Assembly: GCF_001039355.2 (NCBI RefSeq)
Contig: NW_019775481.1
Span: 100,002 to 160,001 of the forward strand
Source of the DNA: Lingula anatina
Lineage: Eukaryota; Brachiopoda; Lingulata; Lingulida; Lingulidae
Reading direction: 5' to 3'
DNA: 60,000 nucleotides
Part shown: piece by piece, positions 34,566 to 46,739 of the stretch
How positions within the stretch are numbered: the first letter of the stretch is position 1
Layout of the letters: the number at the start of each line of letters is the position of its first letter
The notes under the pieces: model-generated
Databases searched by the model: none
What the model was told of the DNA's origin: nothing
The model's input: only the letters and a program-made list of their open reading frames with translations
Position numbers and translations under genes: made by a program

Positions 34566-35241
34566 GGTATATCATTATGAAAACGAGGTTGGGAAATTCC
34601 CTAACTTGACCACAACATAAGATTTTTGGGCTTAATATTAATCAAAGACCATAGAGTCCACGTCAATTTTGTGGCGTATTCAAAGCACACGGCAACCCAT
34701 TGTCACATCTGTCGTTTTGGTGCAACGAAATTCGGATAAAAAGTCTCACAAAATAAAAGTACGTTTTCTTTTTCACCAGTGGCACAGCCTAACCCAACTT
34801 TCGTTTTGCCTGAAAAATCTGCACTTGCTTAGTTTTAAATCATAAGCTGCCATAAAGAAAGTTACCACGTTCATTCTTTAAAACTTAAACAATCGCACGT
34901 TTTTACAATACAGGTTTCGAAAATATTCGGACAGGGGTGTTTTCTAATGGTGGGAGGAAATTGATCCTTGAAAACTTTTTCATCTTTTTTTTTTTTTTTT
35001 TTTTAATCGAGCTTTTTGAGTGTATAAAATTTTGCTAGAGAATAAGGAATTGTTGCTGTTACTTATTCCGGTATAGATATTAGCACACAAAAAGTATGGT
35101 TTTATTGAAGAAATAGAACTTTAACGAAAAGTCAGTTTTTTCCCCTTAATTTTACTTCAATTTTTTATTAGATAAAAAAGAAAGAAAATAAAATTTTAAT
35201 ATAAATATATAAACCTTTCGTAAAACAAACAAAATAAGAAA

Positions 35242-35905
35242 CTTAAAGCAATAATAGCTCTTCCTTTGATATTCAAAATTCCGCAAGAAATACATTGTAA
35301 ACAACGTATGGAAATATATTCTATTGCATTTTACCACTAAAACGGTCGTTATTGTAGTAAAACTAAAATCTGTGCTTGTCAATAGGGCTTTCGATGCCTT
35401 TCTTCCCGGTTGTTAAGACATCCGTTGCCAATGACGTTTGGGTGTCACGCGGATTCTCGCGTTCATTCGAGACCAAAATAACATCTGGCGCCAAACGCCT
35501 GATGCAATACGCAGACATAATTAGTTGCTAGTTTCTGTACAGTGCGTCGGATAAAGAATAGTCCAGAATTGCACACATTGTAGATATAGATGCATTTTGA
35601 GCAATAAGACGAATATATCTTATGAATCTTAAATTATTGTTAAATAGTGTTGTTGTTGTCTGCTTTTCCCGCGGTTTTAAGTAGAACACCAGAAACTATC
35701 GCTCGATATCGCGTGACTATGCAATGACAGAGAGGGCTCCGTCAGTCTTAAGAGATTTTAACAAAAAAACAAACGTTTAGGAAAAAAAACCTGGACTAAC
35801 TTTGAGTGCAGGAATGGGGTCGTTGACCATCGGTAAGTACGAGAAAATTGCCGTTTACTCCAGGAAAATCCTTTTGGCCAAAACGAAGAGTTATTATGAC
35901 TTTAA
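35242..35905. repeat. Dispersed ~650-bp repeat, copy 2
   Basis: Direct-orientation partner of 30996-31643, about 4.2 kb away. Both copies share the CG-rich block GTGTCACGCGGATTCTCGCG in an otherwise AT-rich element. This copy has an extra CTATCGCTCGATATCGCGTG segment near 35697. Confidence 0.93.
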
Positions 35906-35970
35906 GAAAGACTGCTGATAATAAATATTTTACCTGTAAGAGCCTTGTCTACTTCGCAAGCATTTCTGAG

Positions 35971-36002
35971 CCCCCCCCCCCCCACCCCCCCACCCCACCC
36001 CC
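35971..36002 (-). repeat. C-rich run; G-quadruplex motif on the minus strand
   Basis: Thirteen C followed by C-runs separated by single A bases. The complementary strand has at least four G-runs of four or more with one-base loops. Confidence 0.8.
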
Positions 36003-36463
36003 AAAGATAAAGGCGAAATCGACACGGCCTGGTGAATATCGCGCTGGCTCCATGGGTTATACAGTAGAAATGATTTATAGTCGGTTTACCTATTAGATAT
36101 CCAATATCCCATAATGATTTGGCAAAATATAAAGCATAAATTTTGTCACAGAAGATTTATGTCATTTCAGAAAATAGCTAAAGCCTTTAATGAAAAATTG
36201 ATACTCTTAAAACAGTCTAAGTCGACAAAAACCTTTTAAGAGAATTTACAAAAGAGAAACGAAAACATTAACTAATTATTTTAGGTTGATTAGATTAAAA
36301 TAGAGATAAAAATGAAAATAAGGCAAGTCGCAAGTAGAAAAAGAGAAAAGATTATTGCAAAAAATAATATTAAAAATAAACCTACAGAGAAAACAAGGTA
36401 TGTACAGGAATATGGCATTTTCCATATCCACAAAAGCAGACATTGCATACACATTCATACAGT

Positions 36464-36841
36464 GGACGTTTGAAATGGCAAAGACCACTCACAACTTAAA
36501 CTGCCAATTTGTGAACTGCTTTGGCTCTAATCGTCTTCATAACGTAACAGGTGAAGTCAAACGTAAACTCAGTGTAAAAAGAAAATGAAAACAACAGCAT
36601 CCGAAATCATCTAACTAGGAACGTTTCGGGAAGGCTTAAAAAAATAGGACGTAACTTGAATTGATTCAGTAGCTTTCCCGTTATAGCACTACGTCATATC
36701 ACCTATAAACTGCGGTCAGCAGAAAGAATTGGATTTTCGGGCGGACTTATTTGCCAAATATATTTCTTCTCAAAAATTAGCTTCGTCGCAATAGCTTGAA
36801 TAAAAAGCGCATCAGTTTATACATATTTGAAGTTTTTTTAA
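36464..36841. repeat. ~380-bp direct repeat, copy A
   Basis: Matches 37963-38338 closely, sharing TGAAGTCAAACGTAAACTCA, ACTTGAATTGATTCAGTAGC and TTTTCGGGCGGA. The copies differ by scattered substitutions, so the duplication is not recent. No terminal inverted repeat or coding frame seen. Confidence 0.95.
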
Positions 36842-37343
36842 CGATTCCCTCTTCTAATGAGATCGTTAAAACCAAAACCGTCTCATTGTGCCCTTCAACG
36901 TCATTGATAAAGCCAAATTTAAACTAAATCTCAGCATAAAACAAAGTAAAAGTAAAAGAAATAAACTATCTACGAACGCTCCGTGTCGACTTCTCAAATA
37001 AGTGCTCGTGTACATGATGAACTTTAACAACGTTGATCATAATACCATGTTCGCAGACTGGCGTTGCCCGACATGAAAAACATATTTGCAGCTCACGTCC
37101 TATGCATTGTTATGGAAGATATATATATACATGTACAGCCAAACTGGCCTTCTATGGGAGGAATTAGAAAGTTCCCATTTGATCGGCTGCCGTGGCTCCG
37201 TGGTGGCTCCGCCGGTTTGGGCGCAGATATAGGCGCATACGCGGGATCTAATCTTACAAAAGATTTTCCATCTGACTTTTTTGCTCGAAATAATTTCTAA
37301 AAATTGCGTTTGATTACTATAAGAGGAAACTCGTACGTACGGA

Positions 37344-37560
37344 GGGTGGGTGGGTTAGTCACGGCGCAGTCGGTAGCGTGCTTGGTTGCAAAAAAAAAAA
37401 AAAAAAAGCCAGCAGCAAACCATGGTACCGACAAGTCACGAGTTCAAATCCCAGATTACGTATGTCACTTGACCATAACAACGAGCTGGACCCGCAATCG
37501 AATACGAATGCAGGCTCCCGTGTGTCCAAGCAAATTACCTGTTGCATAAAAATCCCCTAC
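37344..37560 (+). mobile_element. tRNA-derived SINE
   Basis: An A-box-like GGCGCAGTCGGTAGCGTGC (about 37363-37381) and a B-box-like GAGTTCAAATCCC (37440-37452) lie in tRNA order. They are separated by an internal run of A (about 37390-37407) and followed by a tRNA-unrelated body, GAGCTGGACCCGCAATCGAA. The pol III promoter boxes and spacing support a SINE. Tail end and target duplication are not clear, so the ends are approximate. Confidence 0.7.
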
Positions 37561-37962
37561 AGTTTAGAATTAGTGGTCGATTTTGACGACAACTTATTGC
37601 TCGTCATTATCATAAAATCTGCGTCGTCAATGATATTTTTCTTTTCTCTTTGCTTTAAAGTGATACTTGGGCGGGGATGGTCATTGATCTCTATCCTTTC
37701 CCTACTGCGCAACAGATCAAAATTGAATTGAGACGATACCTTACCCGGCATGGAGTAATGCATGTCATGCAGCCCTTCCATAAAAACAGTCATCTGCTCG
37801 ATGGGATAATCAGCAAAAAGGTTTTTTTTTTTTCAAAAGTCTCATTGCTGCTATTGCTTTACCTAATCATACATTTTGTTTTTTATGCCCCCTACCCCTC
37901 CTTTGGCCTTGCTTATCTAGACTGTACATATATTCATACAGTACACGGGGCAACTCCACAGC

Positions 37963-38338
37963 ACACGTTTGAACGGACAAAGACTACTCACAATTAAACC
38001 CGCCAATTTGTGAACCGCTTTGGCTCTAATCATTTTCATATCGTAACAGGTGAAGTCAAACGTAAACTCAGTGTAAAACAAAATGAAAACAGCAGCATCC
38101 GAAATCATCTAACCAGGAACGTTCCGGGTAGGCTTATAAAAAATGCGACGTAACTTGAATTGATTCAGTAGCTTTCCCGTTATAGCACTACGTCATACCA
38201 CCTGTAAACTGCGCTCAGAAGAGAGAATTGAATTTTCGGGCGGAATTATTTGCCAAATATATTTCTTCTCAAAAATTGGCTTCGTCGCAATAGCTTGAGT
38301 AAAAAGCGCATCAGTTTAAACATATTTGAAGTTTTTTA
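37963..38338. repeat. ~380-bp direct repeat, copy B
   Basis: Direct-orientation copy of 36464-36841, with the SINE lying between them. Confidence 0.95.
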
Positions 38339-38379
38339 ACAAACTAATATTCCTCCCTTGAAACGAAAATTTAGATTAG

Positions 38380-38521
38380 CTGATTCCTAATTCTTAACCG
38401 TATCAAATGGCGCCGTTTGCCATGTAAAACACCCCAAGGGCGCCAAGGGTCCCCTGTTGAAATTAGAATGTTGACTAGCTGTATCATAGTACCAAGTGGC
38501 ACTGTTCGCCCTCTAAAATGC

Positions 38522-38558
<37 letters not shown>

Positions 38559-38624
38559 GTCCCTTTCCGGGGGCCCCCCACCCCCCCCCTTTTGGGGGGG
38601 GGGGGGGGGACTTGGCNATTGTGA
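38380..38624. mobile_element. MITE-family fragment (CGGATCC family), with long poly-T
   Basis: Shares CAAGTGGCACTGTTCGCCCT-like sequence and the ATTAGAATGTTGAC block with 53351-53611 and, inverted, with 54460-54687. A poly-T of about 34 and G/C homopolymer blocks interrupt it. One N at 38617 marks a base-calling problem there. Confidence 0.6.
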
Positions 38625-38914
38625 ACTTCAATAATGCTTCCTGAAATAAATTTACAACTAGAGAGCAAAGTTGGAAAAGAGTCAGACAACAAACAGCAAA
38701 AAAAAAAGTTACATAAAAAATAAATAAATAAAATATCTTCAAATGAATAATTTTTGGATAAATATCCTAGGCCTGGTTACACCAACGGGTCATAATGAAG
38801 GTGTAGCAGTTATGCTGGAGTTCCTTCATTGCAATAGGGAAATCAAACTAGGTCCAAAAACCATTTACATAAACATTAGTTGCATACAATTTGTCCACAC
38901 CTACACATGTACAG

Positions 38915-38923
38915 TAAAAATGC

Positions 38924-38960
<37 letters not shown>

Positions 38961-39058
38961 GGTCCCTTCAGCGGGCCCCAGACCCCACGCCTTGTGGGGT
39001 GGGGAGGGTCGACTTGGCATCTGCGGACCCCTCCTTCAAAATCCTGGATCCGCCCCTG
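38915..39058. mobile_element. MITE-family fragment ending CCGCCCCTG
   Basis: AAAATGCCAA plus poly-T, then GCGGACCCCTCCTTCAAAAT and the terminus CTGGATCCGCCCCTG, which matches the right end of 53351-53611. The left end is missing. A (TA)n tract follows directly. Confidence 0.75.
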
Positions 39059-39062
<4 letters not shown>

Positions 39063-39117
<55 letters not shown>

Positions 39118-39118
39118 T
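39063..39118. repeat. (TA)n microsatellite
   Basis: About 55 bp of TA repeat abutting the right terminus of a MITE copy. Confidence 0.97.
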
Positions 39119-39900
39119 CATACTATTAAGACTTCAATGATAAAAAGCAGGCGTTGATGTATATATCTTATCAAGTAATGTGTAATACTATATACAGTTA
39201 AACCTACAGATACTGCATGTTCAGTAGATATCGTAGGCTTAATAAATACTTTATAAACTGGGATTTATTTTCTCCAAGATTCCCTTACAAAAAGTATATA
39301 TATCACAAACAAACTAATGGTAAAAATATTCACAGGGTCTTGGAGACTCCAACTACTGTTATTTCAGTTGATTTTCAGTGTAAAATATTTCTGCAGCTAA
39401 ATTCAGTTCATCTGAACTGGCGCAACTGATGCAATTTCACCGCAGCACATCGGCGGCTCAAGGCACAGATCTCAGAAATCTGTTACCTTTCAGCAACGTT
39501 TCAGTCGCAACAAATAAGGCAAGGCAGTAATTGCCTAGGTGACATGTTGGTGGCATGCTGCCTACCCGCTTGATTATAATCAGCCACGTCTTCATTTACG
39601 TCATTTTGACATCTTAATGTGCCGGTTTACGATGTGTACCGTGCTGGTACATACGAACGTGATCGGCGCTGGCATTCGAGTGTGCCCTAAATCGACACAC
39701 CTGTGCTTTTCATTTTGTTTACAAATATTTGCCTTTGCCAGCACAGTTGAAATCCCAGACCCAACACTTTATACTTCTGGTCTCTAATCTAGCATATTCT
39801 AGCCATAATAACGCTAACAAAGGTATAGCGCGCTTGTTAAAACAGTCTCAAACTGGTCTTCTGTGTTCTCGTATTTGGAACAACAACAATGTGGACATAG

Positions 39901-40014
39901 ATGTCACGTCGCGGCCTGTACTCAAACGGTGGCAAAACAACAAAGAAAAGAAACGGAAACCCACTGGTTTATGTAACCAAGTTGGCGTCCACCTTCGAAG
40001 TACCCAAACTCGAC
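39901..40014 (+). CDS. Possible first coding exon, 38 codons, unidentified
   Basis: ATG at 39901 opens MSRRGLYSNGGKTTKKRNGN, then PLVYVTKLASTFEVPKLD, ending at a good donor, GAC|GTAAGG, in phase 0. Read-through would stop within four codons. GC content rises over this block (roughly 39840-40140) relative to its flanks, and a second donor-like GTGAGT lies at about 40121. The start context is weak. I found no downstream exon that I can join to it. Confidence 0.3.
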
Positions 40015-41270
40015 GTAAGGGATTAGAAAGGTCATCTGTATGCTTGAGCACGCGTTGGTGGGTCTTGCCAAGGTCCAGTGGGATAAAAATGCGTTGCCAG
40101 GTCCGTTGCGTTGACTCGCAGTGAGTAACCATTCAGGGGAGCGAACGCACATTGTTTTAACGTCAGTGGGACACAAGTAAAAGGGAGGCCGACAAAGGGT
40201 GAGTTTATAATAGTATACGTTTACTCTTTTAGCTAAATACCTAGCTGGCGAAATCTAGCTAGTATGCATACGCGGCCAAACGCTTGACCAGCGTTGAGTG
40301 ACCGCCCCCCAGTGTCCATCGATGCATTTTTGTCATATTTCTTGGGGCAGGTCCAGGAGGAAAATGACACATTTCTTGTTGTCAGGAGAAAAATTATAGT
40401 ATTTTTTGTCAATTATCAGGCACATGCATGTACAGCGAACATCTTTACAAGGTTTGTAATAATAGGCAGCTGATGTTAACCGTACAATGCACCATATTTT
40501 GTGGCTGATGGTTATTATTGTTATTTATTCATTTCGATACTAATATACTTTTCGAGAACAAAAACAAGTACACGACGAATAACATACACTAACATGGAGA
40601 GCAAGAACTATTTAAGTCACCGCTAAGTTGATAATGTTATACCCCGTGACGCCAGGTTTGACATAATATTATGATCACTTCTACCATCAATTAATGAAAA
40701 GTGGTTAAACACGCTAGTGTGTGTGCGTGCGCGTATGGGGGTTATTATTATTGTTGTTATTATTACTATTGTTCTTTTGAAAAATTAGAGTGACAACGTA
40801 GTGGAAAGAAATAACAACCATTTTGTTGTGTTTCCCTTTTCTAGTATAGGTTTACGGTGTGCACTGAAGTACATGTACTCATCTATAAAGAGTCCAATTT
40901 TCAGATATGGCCTTTTTACATATACGAGAGAGAAAACGTCATAGTCTTTAATTTGTTTACAGTTTTGAAGACGATAGAAGCTCATGGTATATTAAACAAA
41001 TGTCGATATGTTAACAATAAGCATGGATGGCCTTTCGGGTAGACCGCTTCACAATTCACATCTTACGTCACATTTAAACGGGAATTATTCGTAATGGATA
41101 TGGTTCATGTTATAGGTCGACGAGTAAACAGTTTTAGATAAAAATAAAACGTGTACGTACACCTTCAGCTTATATCAGTCAAATAAGGACTCCAGCGTAG
41201 TTTTTTTTTCTAAATTTTGATGCTCAGGATAACACACGTGGCATTTTAAACGTGCTTGTGAGTACTCATT

Positions 41271-41362
<92 letters not shown>
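41271..41362. repeat. (TC)n(TA)n(GA)n perfect palindromic microsatellite
   Basis: About 22 bp of TC, 32 bp of TA and 38 bp of GA. Because GA is the complement of TC, the whole tract can fold into a long perfect hairpin. Confidence 0.97.
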
Positions 41363-41366
<4 letters not shown>

Positions 41367-43097
41367 TAGAAACGTGACAGCAAATTGCCTGCAAATCGTA
41401 CTTTGTTGGATATATTATATTATTTTACTTCATATTCTTTATTTCGATAAAACAGAATCGTAGCATGTGTTAGTAATCAAATTGGTTTTGCCCACTCACG
41501 CTCAGCGTGTCAATTCTCTATCAATAGTAACAAAGTTCGCCAAGTATCAAAGGTGCAAATTACCTGCTGTACAAGGATACACATGGGGGAGATGATGAAC
41601 ATCGGGCACTACTTCCGGACGCAATATGACAATTAAAAAAACACTAAATTGACGTCAATCTTGATGGTGGGATTGCGCAAGGTATGAGTCTAAGTAATAT
41701 ATCTGTAATTTGTTTGTTGTTTTGCCCCTCCGGTGGTCTTCCGAGGTAGACATTGGGAAAGGGGAGAAGAGGGGAGTGTTTTGGTTTATAAACGCTGGGA
41801 AGCAATGCTTTTTTCACATCACTCACGTCTCCCAATATCACAGCCCATACTTTGATTATCAATTATTTAACAATGATTGCACTGTTATTACTACGTACTT
41901 ATAATAGCATGATAATATTAGCACCAATAAATTCGCATTCAGACACTTGTCGTAAATTTCACCGGTGAACGGTCATTTTCAATAAAGTGGAATGATTTAG
42001 AAGAGAATCTGTAATTCTGTTCACCGGAAGACTAAAACTAAAAGGAAGATCTCTGATAACTCCCTTACTCATAAATATCTGCATTCATCATTGGCTGATA
42101 AAATCCTGCCAATGGTTCATAGTGAAATCAGAAAAAAAGAGAGGAAATCACATTTTCGATCTGTGGCGCAATAATCAGTGTAAATGTTTGGTGTGTGTAA
42201 GTGTGTGCGTGCGTGTACGTGGACAGAAAATACATATTTCCGTTCGCTGGGGTTTGTTGCGAAATTGGGGAAGAGCCCTCGAAAACAGAGGAGTGATAGC
42301 CTCGATCCTCTCTCGTGGTCGGTTTCTGTCGCGTTTCATTTGCGTACAATACGGGAGATGGAGGGGGGAGGGGGCAAGGGAGATGGATGGTGAGTGAGAG
42401 GAGTTCAGACCTCAAAAACATCCAAGACCGGATGACGTGTTCCCTGAAACACCTGGCAAACAAAACCCTCAACTTGCTATTCACAGGTCTCTTTCGCTAT
42501 TAACAGGTCTTATTTACTAATAAACGAAAAGCCGACTAAGCCTAATGGAATCAACATTTCATGAACTGGCATAACTGATAGACAAGGCACGGTGTGTGTA
42601 TTCAGGAATAGACTCCGCAAACAGCGGGGGGATCACATACAATAACGCACATAACACGAACGCCCCTCACGCAGCCCGATGCCGTATTTATGTATTTAGC
42701 GTTTTGAATCTCTCGCTGGACCCGTGGTCTATTAATTATCAGCCGCGGGTATACCGTTTTTGGTGTTTATTTTTATTCACATATAACTACCGTATAGTAG
42801 ATCAGGTGGTACTCTAGGAAAAGGCAGGTAAACAGCACGATGAGATGAGTTTGTTTTAATAAACGAAAGCCCATTTCATATTTCCACTGACGGATCGTCA
42901 GCAAGAATCAGTATCTATAATGCAGCTCTATTAAAGGTAAGAGGAATGATCCCAGATTCTTGGTAGTTGGCATTAATGCATTTAGTGTAGATCTCCACTT
43001 TCTTTTTTTTTTTTTCCTTTTTTCTACTTATTACATGTAATAGGGTTTTAATCAAGTGGTTTGGTTTGGTTTGCAATTTTACCTCGCCGTCACTCTT

Positions 43098-43098
<1 letters not shown>

Positions 43099-43132
<34 letters not shown>
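43099..43132. repeat. (CT)n microsatellite
   Basis: Simple CT repeat of about 34 bp. Confidence 0.97.
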
Positions 43133-43135
<3 letters not shown>

Positions 43136-43426
43136 ACATGAATATCATCGCACATGAAGGATAATTGTTTTGCCCCAAACATCAGTCAAGTATTCCATCT
43201 AACCGGAAAATTTACCAGTATCAACTTCGTTTGAGTAATTTACAAAGCGGGCGCCTCCGTTTTTGACAAAAAACATTTTTTTTTTTGCTGGATGGTATAT
43301 AGCAAACAAAATCGTCCCTGCGCATGAAAAAGTGCGTAAATTGTTCTTGTTCGTCTGTCAAACGAGCCGTTAACTTTTCGAAGATGTCATTAATGAGGTG
43401 ATGCTAAAAAGGCCCAAAAATTGGAC

Positions 43427-43648
43427 ATGGATTTCCGGTCTCTTCGTCGCGACAGTAGACAGTACAGAAAAGAGGGTCATGTATCAGAGCAGTACACACG
43501 AGCTAATGACGAAGTGCAAAACGTTTCATCTCTGTTACACGATACTCAGAACCCCATTCGAACGCAAACTGATAAGGTAGTCTTTACATTTCACGAAAGG
43601 GTATCAACCTCTCGGCTTGATTATCTACGGATTTTTCAAAGAAAATGA
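43427..43648 (+). pseudogene. Short ORF, possible non-LTR retrotransposon endonuclease remnant
   Basis: ATG at 43427 in good context (G at -3 and +4). The frame gives MDFRSLRRDSRQYRKEGHVS and ends with VVFTFHERVSTSRLDYL then RIFQRK and TGA. The F-T-F then S-R-L-D-Y-L spacing resembles the C-terminal strand of APE-type endonucleases in LINE elements (SRIDY pattern). That would make this a degraded fragment. Alternatively it is a real exon ending at AAG|GTAGTC (43577). No RT domain follows. Identification is weak. Confidence 0.25.
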
Positions 43649-43834
43649 GAACTCGCGTGTGCGTTATTCAATTCTGAGAAAAACGATGAACAAGGGAATT
43701 GCGTTCTGTCAGTTCGCCAGTCAAGTGACCTTACAGATACGCATCTGCACCTAAATGCGCTTCATTAACACCTAGGTGGTAGGTCAAGACATTGCGTCCA
43801 GTGGTGATCTGTTTGTGTGGTTCTTTCAATACAG

Positions 43835-43868
43835 GTCTCTCAGCAATGGTCAGAGTGAAATGTAGGAG
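43835..43868 (+). other. Possible 34-nt micro-exon
   Basis: Strong acceptor (TGTGTGGTTCTTTCAATACAG) and strong donor (GAG|GTAAGA) bound 34 nt. It contains an ATG (43845) and an open frame LSAMVRVKCRR. It could be an untranslated or first coding exon of a plus-strand transcript. No partner exon identified. Confidence 0.3.
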
Positions 43869-44018
43869 GTAAGATTGATATACATATTTATACATGTACG
43901 AGATAAAAAAAAGGGTGGCTTTTGTTTTCAGTGTTTGTTCTTAGCCAGTATATATACTATATAGTTAGTTGTTCTACATATCCAGAGACTGGGGAAGATA
44001 CAAAGAATTGGGATAAAC

Positions 44019-44034
44019 ATACACACACATACAA

Positions 44035-44065
<31 letters not shown>
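44019..44065. repeat. (CA)n(GA)n microsatellite
   Basis: Interrupted CA repeat joined to a GA repeat. Confidence 0.95.
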
Positions 44066-44813
44066 TCAATTTGTAGTTGTCAGACCTGTAAAAAAGAGCC
44101 ATTTGTTCAGAGGCCGGCAAACCCGTATTGGATTCTTAACCTGAGCTCATCAGCTCTAAATTAAAACTTACGGTATAGCTATAGCTATCAACAGTCTGGC
44201 AGAGAAGAAGAAAAAATGATGATTTATACAGTGTGCAAAGATTGCAGGTGCAAATATGATAGTCTCTCCAATCCGCTTGTCCAGTTGATACGGACGCTTC
44301 GTGCATTTCTTAATTAAAACCCTGCAACACGCGGAGAAGCTCGAAGGTAAGCAGGCGAAATGCGTTTAGAAAATAAGCCATAGCATAGACACATTCTATA
44401 TATATAGAATTTAATATCACAGATCTGTGGGTTAAATCCTATATGATATGTATCCCTAATTAAATTAGATTTTATTGTATAACCCTAAGGAACATGGGTC
44501 ATTAAATTTGAACCTCTCTGATAAAAAGTTTAAGTTTTGGAATGTATACCATAATATACTAGACTTCATGACAGCGAATATCGAATACCATCAAACATTA
44601 AGTGCTTCGTAAATATGAAATTATATATAAATCATTAATGTGGTGTTGGCTGATGATAGAGGTACTGAGTTAGTCGTTCCATTAATAGCCCACAGCCACC
44701 AAGATTGATACACGTACATATTTATATCAGGGCACATTCCAAACACAAGGAAACGCACGCACACGCATTTTATTATATGCACAAAAGCACACAGAACCGA
44801 TCACAATTACCCT

Positions 44814-44819
44814 CACACA

Positions 44820-44854
<35 letters not shown>
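44814..44854. repeat. (CA)n(GA)n microsatellite
   Basis: Same CA-then-GA structure as 44019-44065, 0.8 kb away. Confidence 0.95.
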
Positions 44855-46564
44855 CATGTGTATATAAAATAAAGAGAAGGGATAATGCGGTTTTAAATTA
44901 TTGCAAAGTGCCTCAGTGGCCCGTGAATTATGATAGTGAAAATGCGTGAAGCCATGGCTTAAAGGAAAATTGCAGAGACTTTTTAATGGCAAACTTCCGC
45001 CAATATCTATCAACAACACTGCTTTTATCTCAAAACCGATTCATTGGATTACATAAAAATTAATCTCACTACACTTAGCCAAACGAAGCGAACTTACCGA
45101 AGCAAAATGGTATTGGTGAGAACGGAATATTCAGAGAAATAGATCGTAGTTGTTAAGCAACAGGTTCAAAATATAGAGGTAGAGGGACTGCCTCTGTTAA
45201 CTCTACCGTGCTAGATACTGATGTCAACTACTTAATCAGAAGAATCGTCTAAACAACTGGTTATTGCTTGCACCTTATTAGCTAAAGTCCGATTACTTTT
45301 TCTTGCAAGACATGGATGGCTAAAATCACGTTGTTTGTATTAACTGTGTTAATGATAGTTAAACTAGGAAAAGGCACGGGTTGGCAAAATTAAAAATGAA
45401 TTACGAGTATAAAACATTGGTCATTGATCAAATATATTCATTTATTTTTACAACTTCATTTAATGAGGGTTAAAACATGGTAATATAAAATTATTCTTCC
45501 CCGTGGCCCTCATGAGGTAAGTTAAAATAAACCATCAAAAATAGAAAGGATTATGTTAAAACTATTAAAACAGCAATAAAAATAGAAAGTATATTTAAAT
45601 GGAAAAGTTGGTGCTGGTAATCTTGCACACTTCCTTTCTTCTAACTCCGATGGAAAGTATGAAATGATTTTCTCAATTAAACAAGGAATATGACTCAACT
45701 CTGGATGCGCCTTCAATATTACACAGGTAATCTTTTGGTTTGGTGGAAAATCATAATGGTCAGCTTAGTTGCCATAGGGCCACGGTGTTTTCTCAACCTC
45801 TAAATTGTCGTACAAACCTGCTTTAGCTGTCAGCTCTAATCACTCATCTGACCCACCCTCTTGATATCAGAGGGGGCTGTAGTATAGCCTGTTACGAAAC
45901 TGAAGAATATGTTAAACAATTTTGTGACAGACTAGTGGCGAACTCTATGGTTGGAGAGAACCGCAAGTTTTTCTATCAGAGGTACCGAGTGATTCAATCT
46001 ATTATAAGCTTTCATGTTTTTGTTATAGTTTTTGTTATGTGCTATTATGACTAGCAACCCAAACTTGCCGCCATGTTTAATTACATGAAAGACACATTAA
46101 AATGACGAATTATGCATACGCAGAGGCCTTTGCGACTAGCTTGTATCGCCGCAAATAATAGCCTCGAAACTAATGGTGATTGCGTCCGGCCGCGATTTGC
46201 GAAGCTTTCGAGATATGGGATAGCGCGGAATCGCCATGCTTGCACCCGCACGCCATAAGCTAAGCTTTCGAGATACGGGGCCCTGCTCTTTTTCGCTCCT
46301 TTCCTGCGGCGACGAACCCTGGGTGACTGCCACATGATTGTCACATGGAATCGAACCAACTGACAAACGTGAAACAGATCCTGTGGCATTCTGACAGACG
46401 CCGTCAAAAACGTTAATTGTGATCAGACTGATGAACGTGAAGCAGCACACAATGCAACCGCCGTGCCAGTGAACACAATTCATTCACGTTAACATTTTTT
46501 TTTTGTCATTCGGGCACATTTGTAACCTGTTTCTGGGGAGACTTTTCTCTACCGTCTGCTATAC

Positions 46565-46739
46565 GCCTTTTGCAGCTAGATGAATTAATTTTCACTTCTT
46601 TTGATTATTGGAGGGCTTGCTCCCCATTTGGACATAATTCGTTATTATGTCCAAGCTACCCAGTAAACAAGAGAAAGCTGGAGAGCATGCTCTTCAGTAA
46701 AGAAAAAAGTCAACATCTTGTCATCTAGCTGCAAAAGGC
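46565..46739. mobile_element. 175-bp MITE with 19-bp perfect inverted ends
   Basis: GCCTTTTGCAGCTAGATGA at the left is the exact complement of the right end. Nested inside are a palindrome, GACATAATTCGTTATTATGTC (one base off), and partly complementary GAGGGCTTGC and GAGCATGCTC blocks. No coding capacity. Confidence 0.85.

Larger units (their letters stand above)
34566..39900. other. Upstream region of NBN, repeat-rich
   Basis: No gene supported apart from listed repeats: a poly-T run at 34987-35004, dispersed repeat copy 2, a C-rich tract, a 380-bp duplication, a SINE and MITE copies. Short ORFs over poly-T and TA tracts are artefacts. Confidence 0.6.

Noticed and set aside
38371-39157. ORFs with poly-K, poly-F or IYIYIY runs
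   Set aside because: Translation of poly-T/poly-A and TA repeats within MITE fragments.
39729-40124. 131-residue plus-strand ORF and its 94-residue opposite
   Set aside because: Its residues look less protein-like than the short ATG-to-donor frame at 39901, and it lacks splice support.
42387-42505. Open frame MVSERSSDLKNIQDRM and onward
   Set aside because: Coding-like over about 35 codons, but no good donor (GTCTCT or GTCTTA) and no joined exon.
46081-46483. Minus-strand ORFs in a GC-richer block
   Set aside because: Two frames are open at once and an internal repeat (AAGCTTTCGAGAT twice) explains part of it; no family resemblance.
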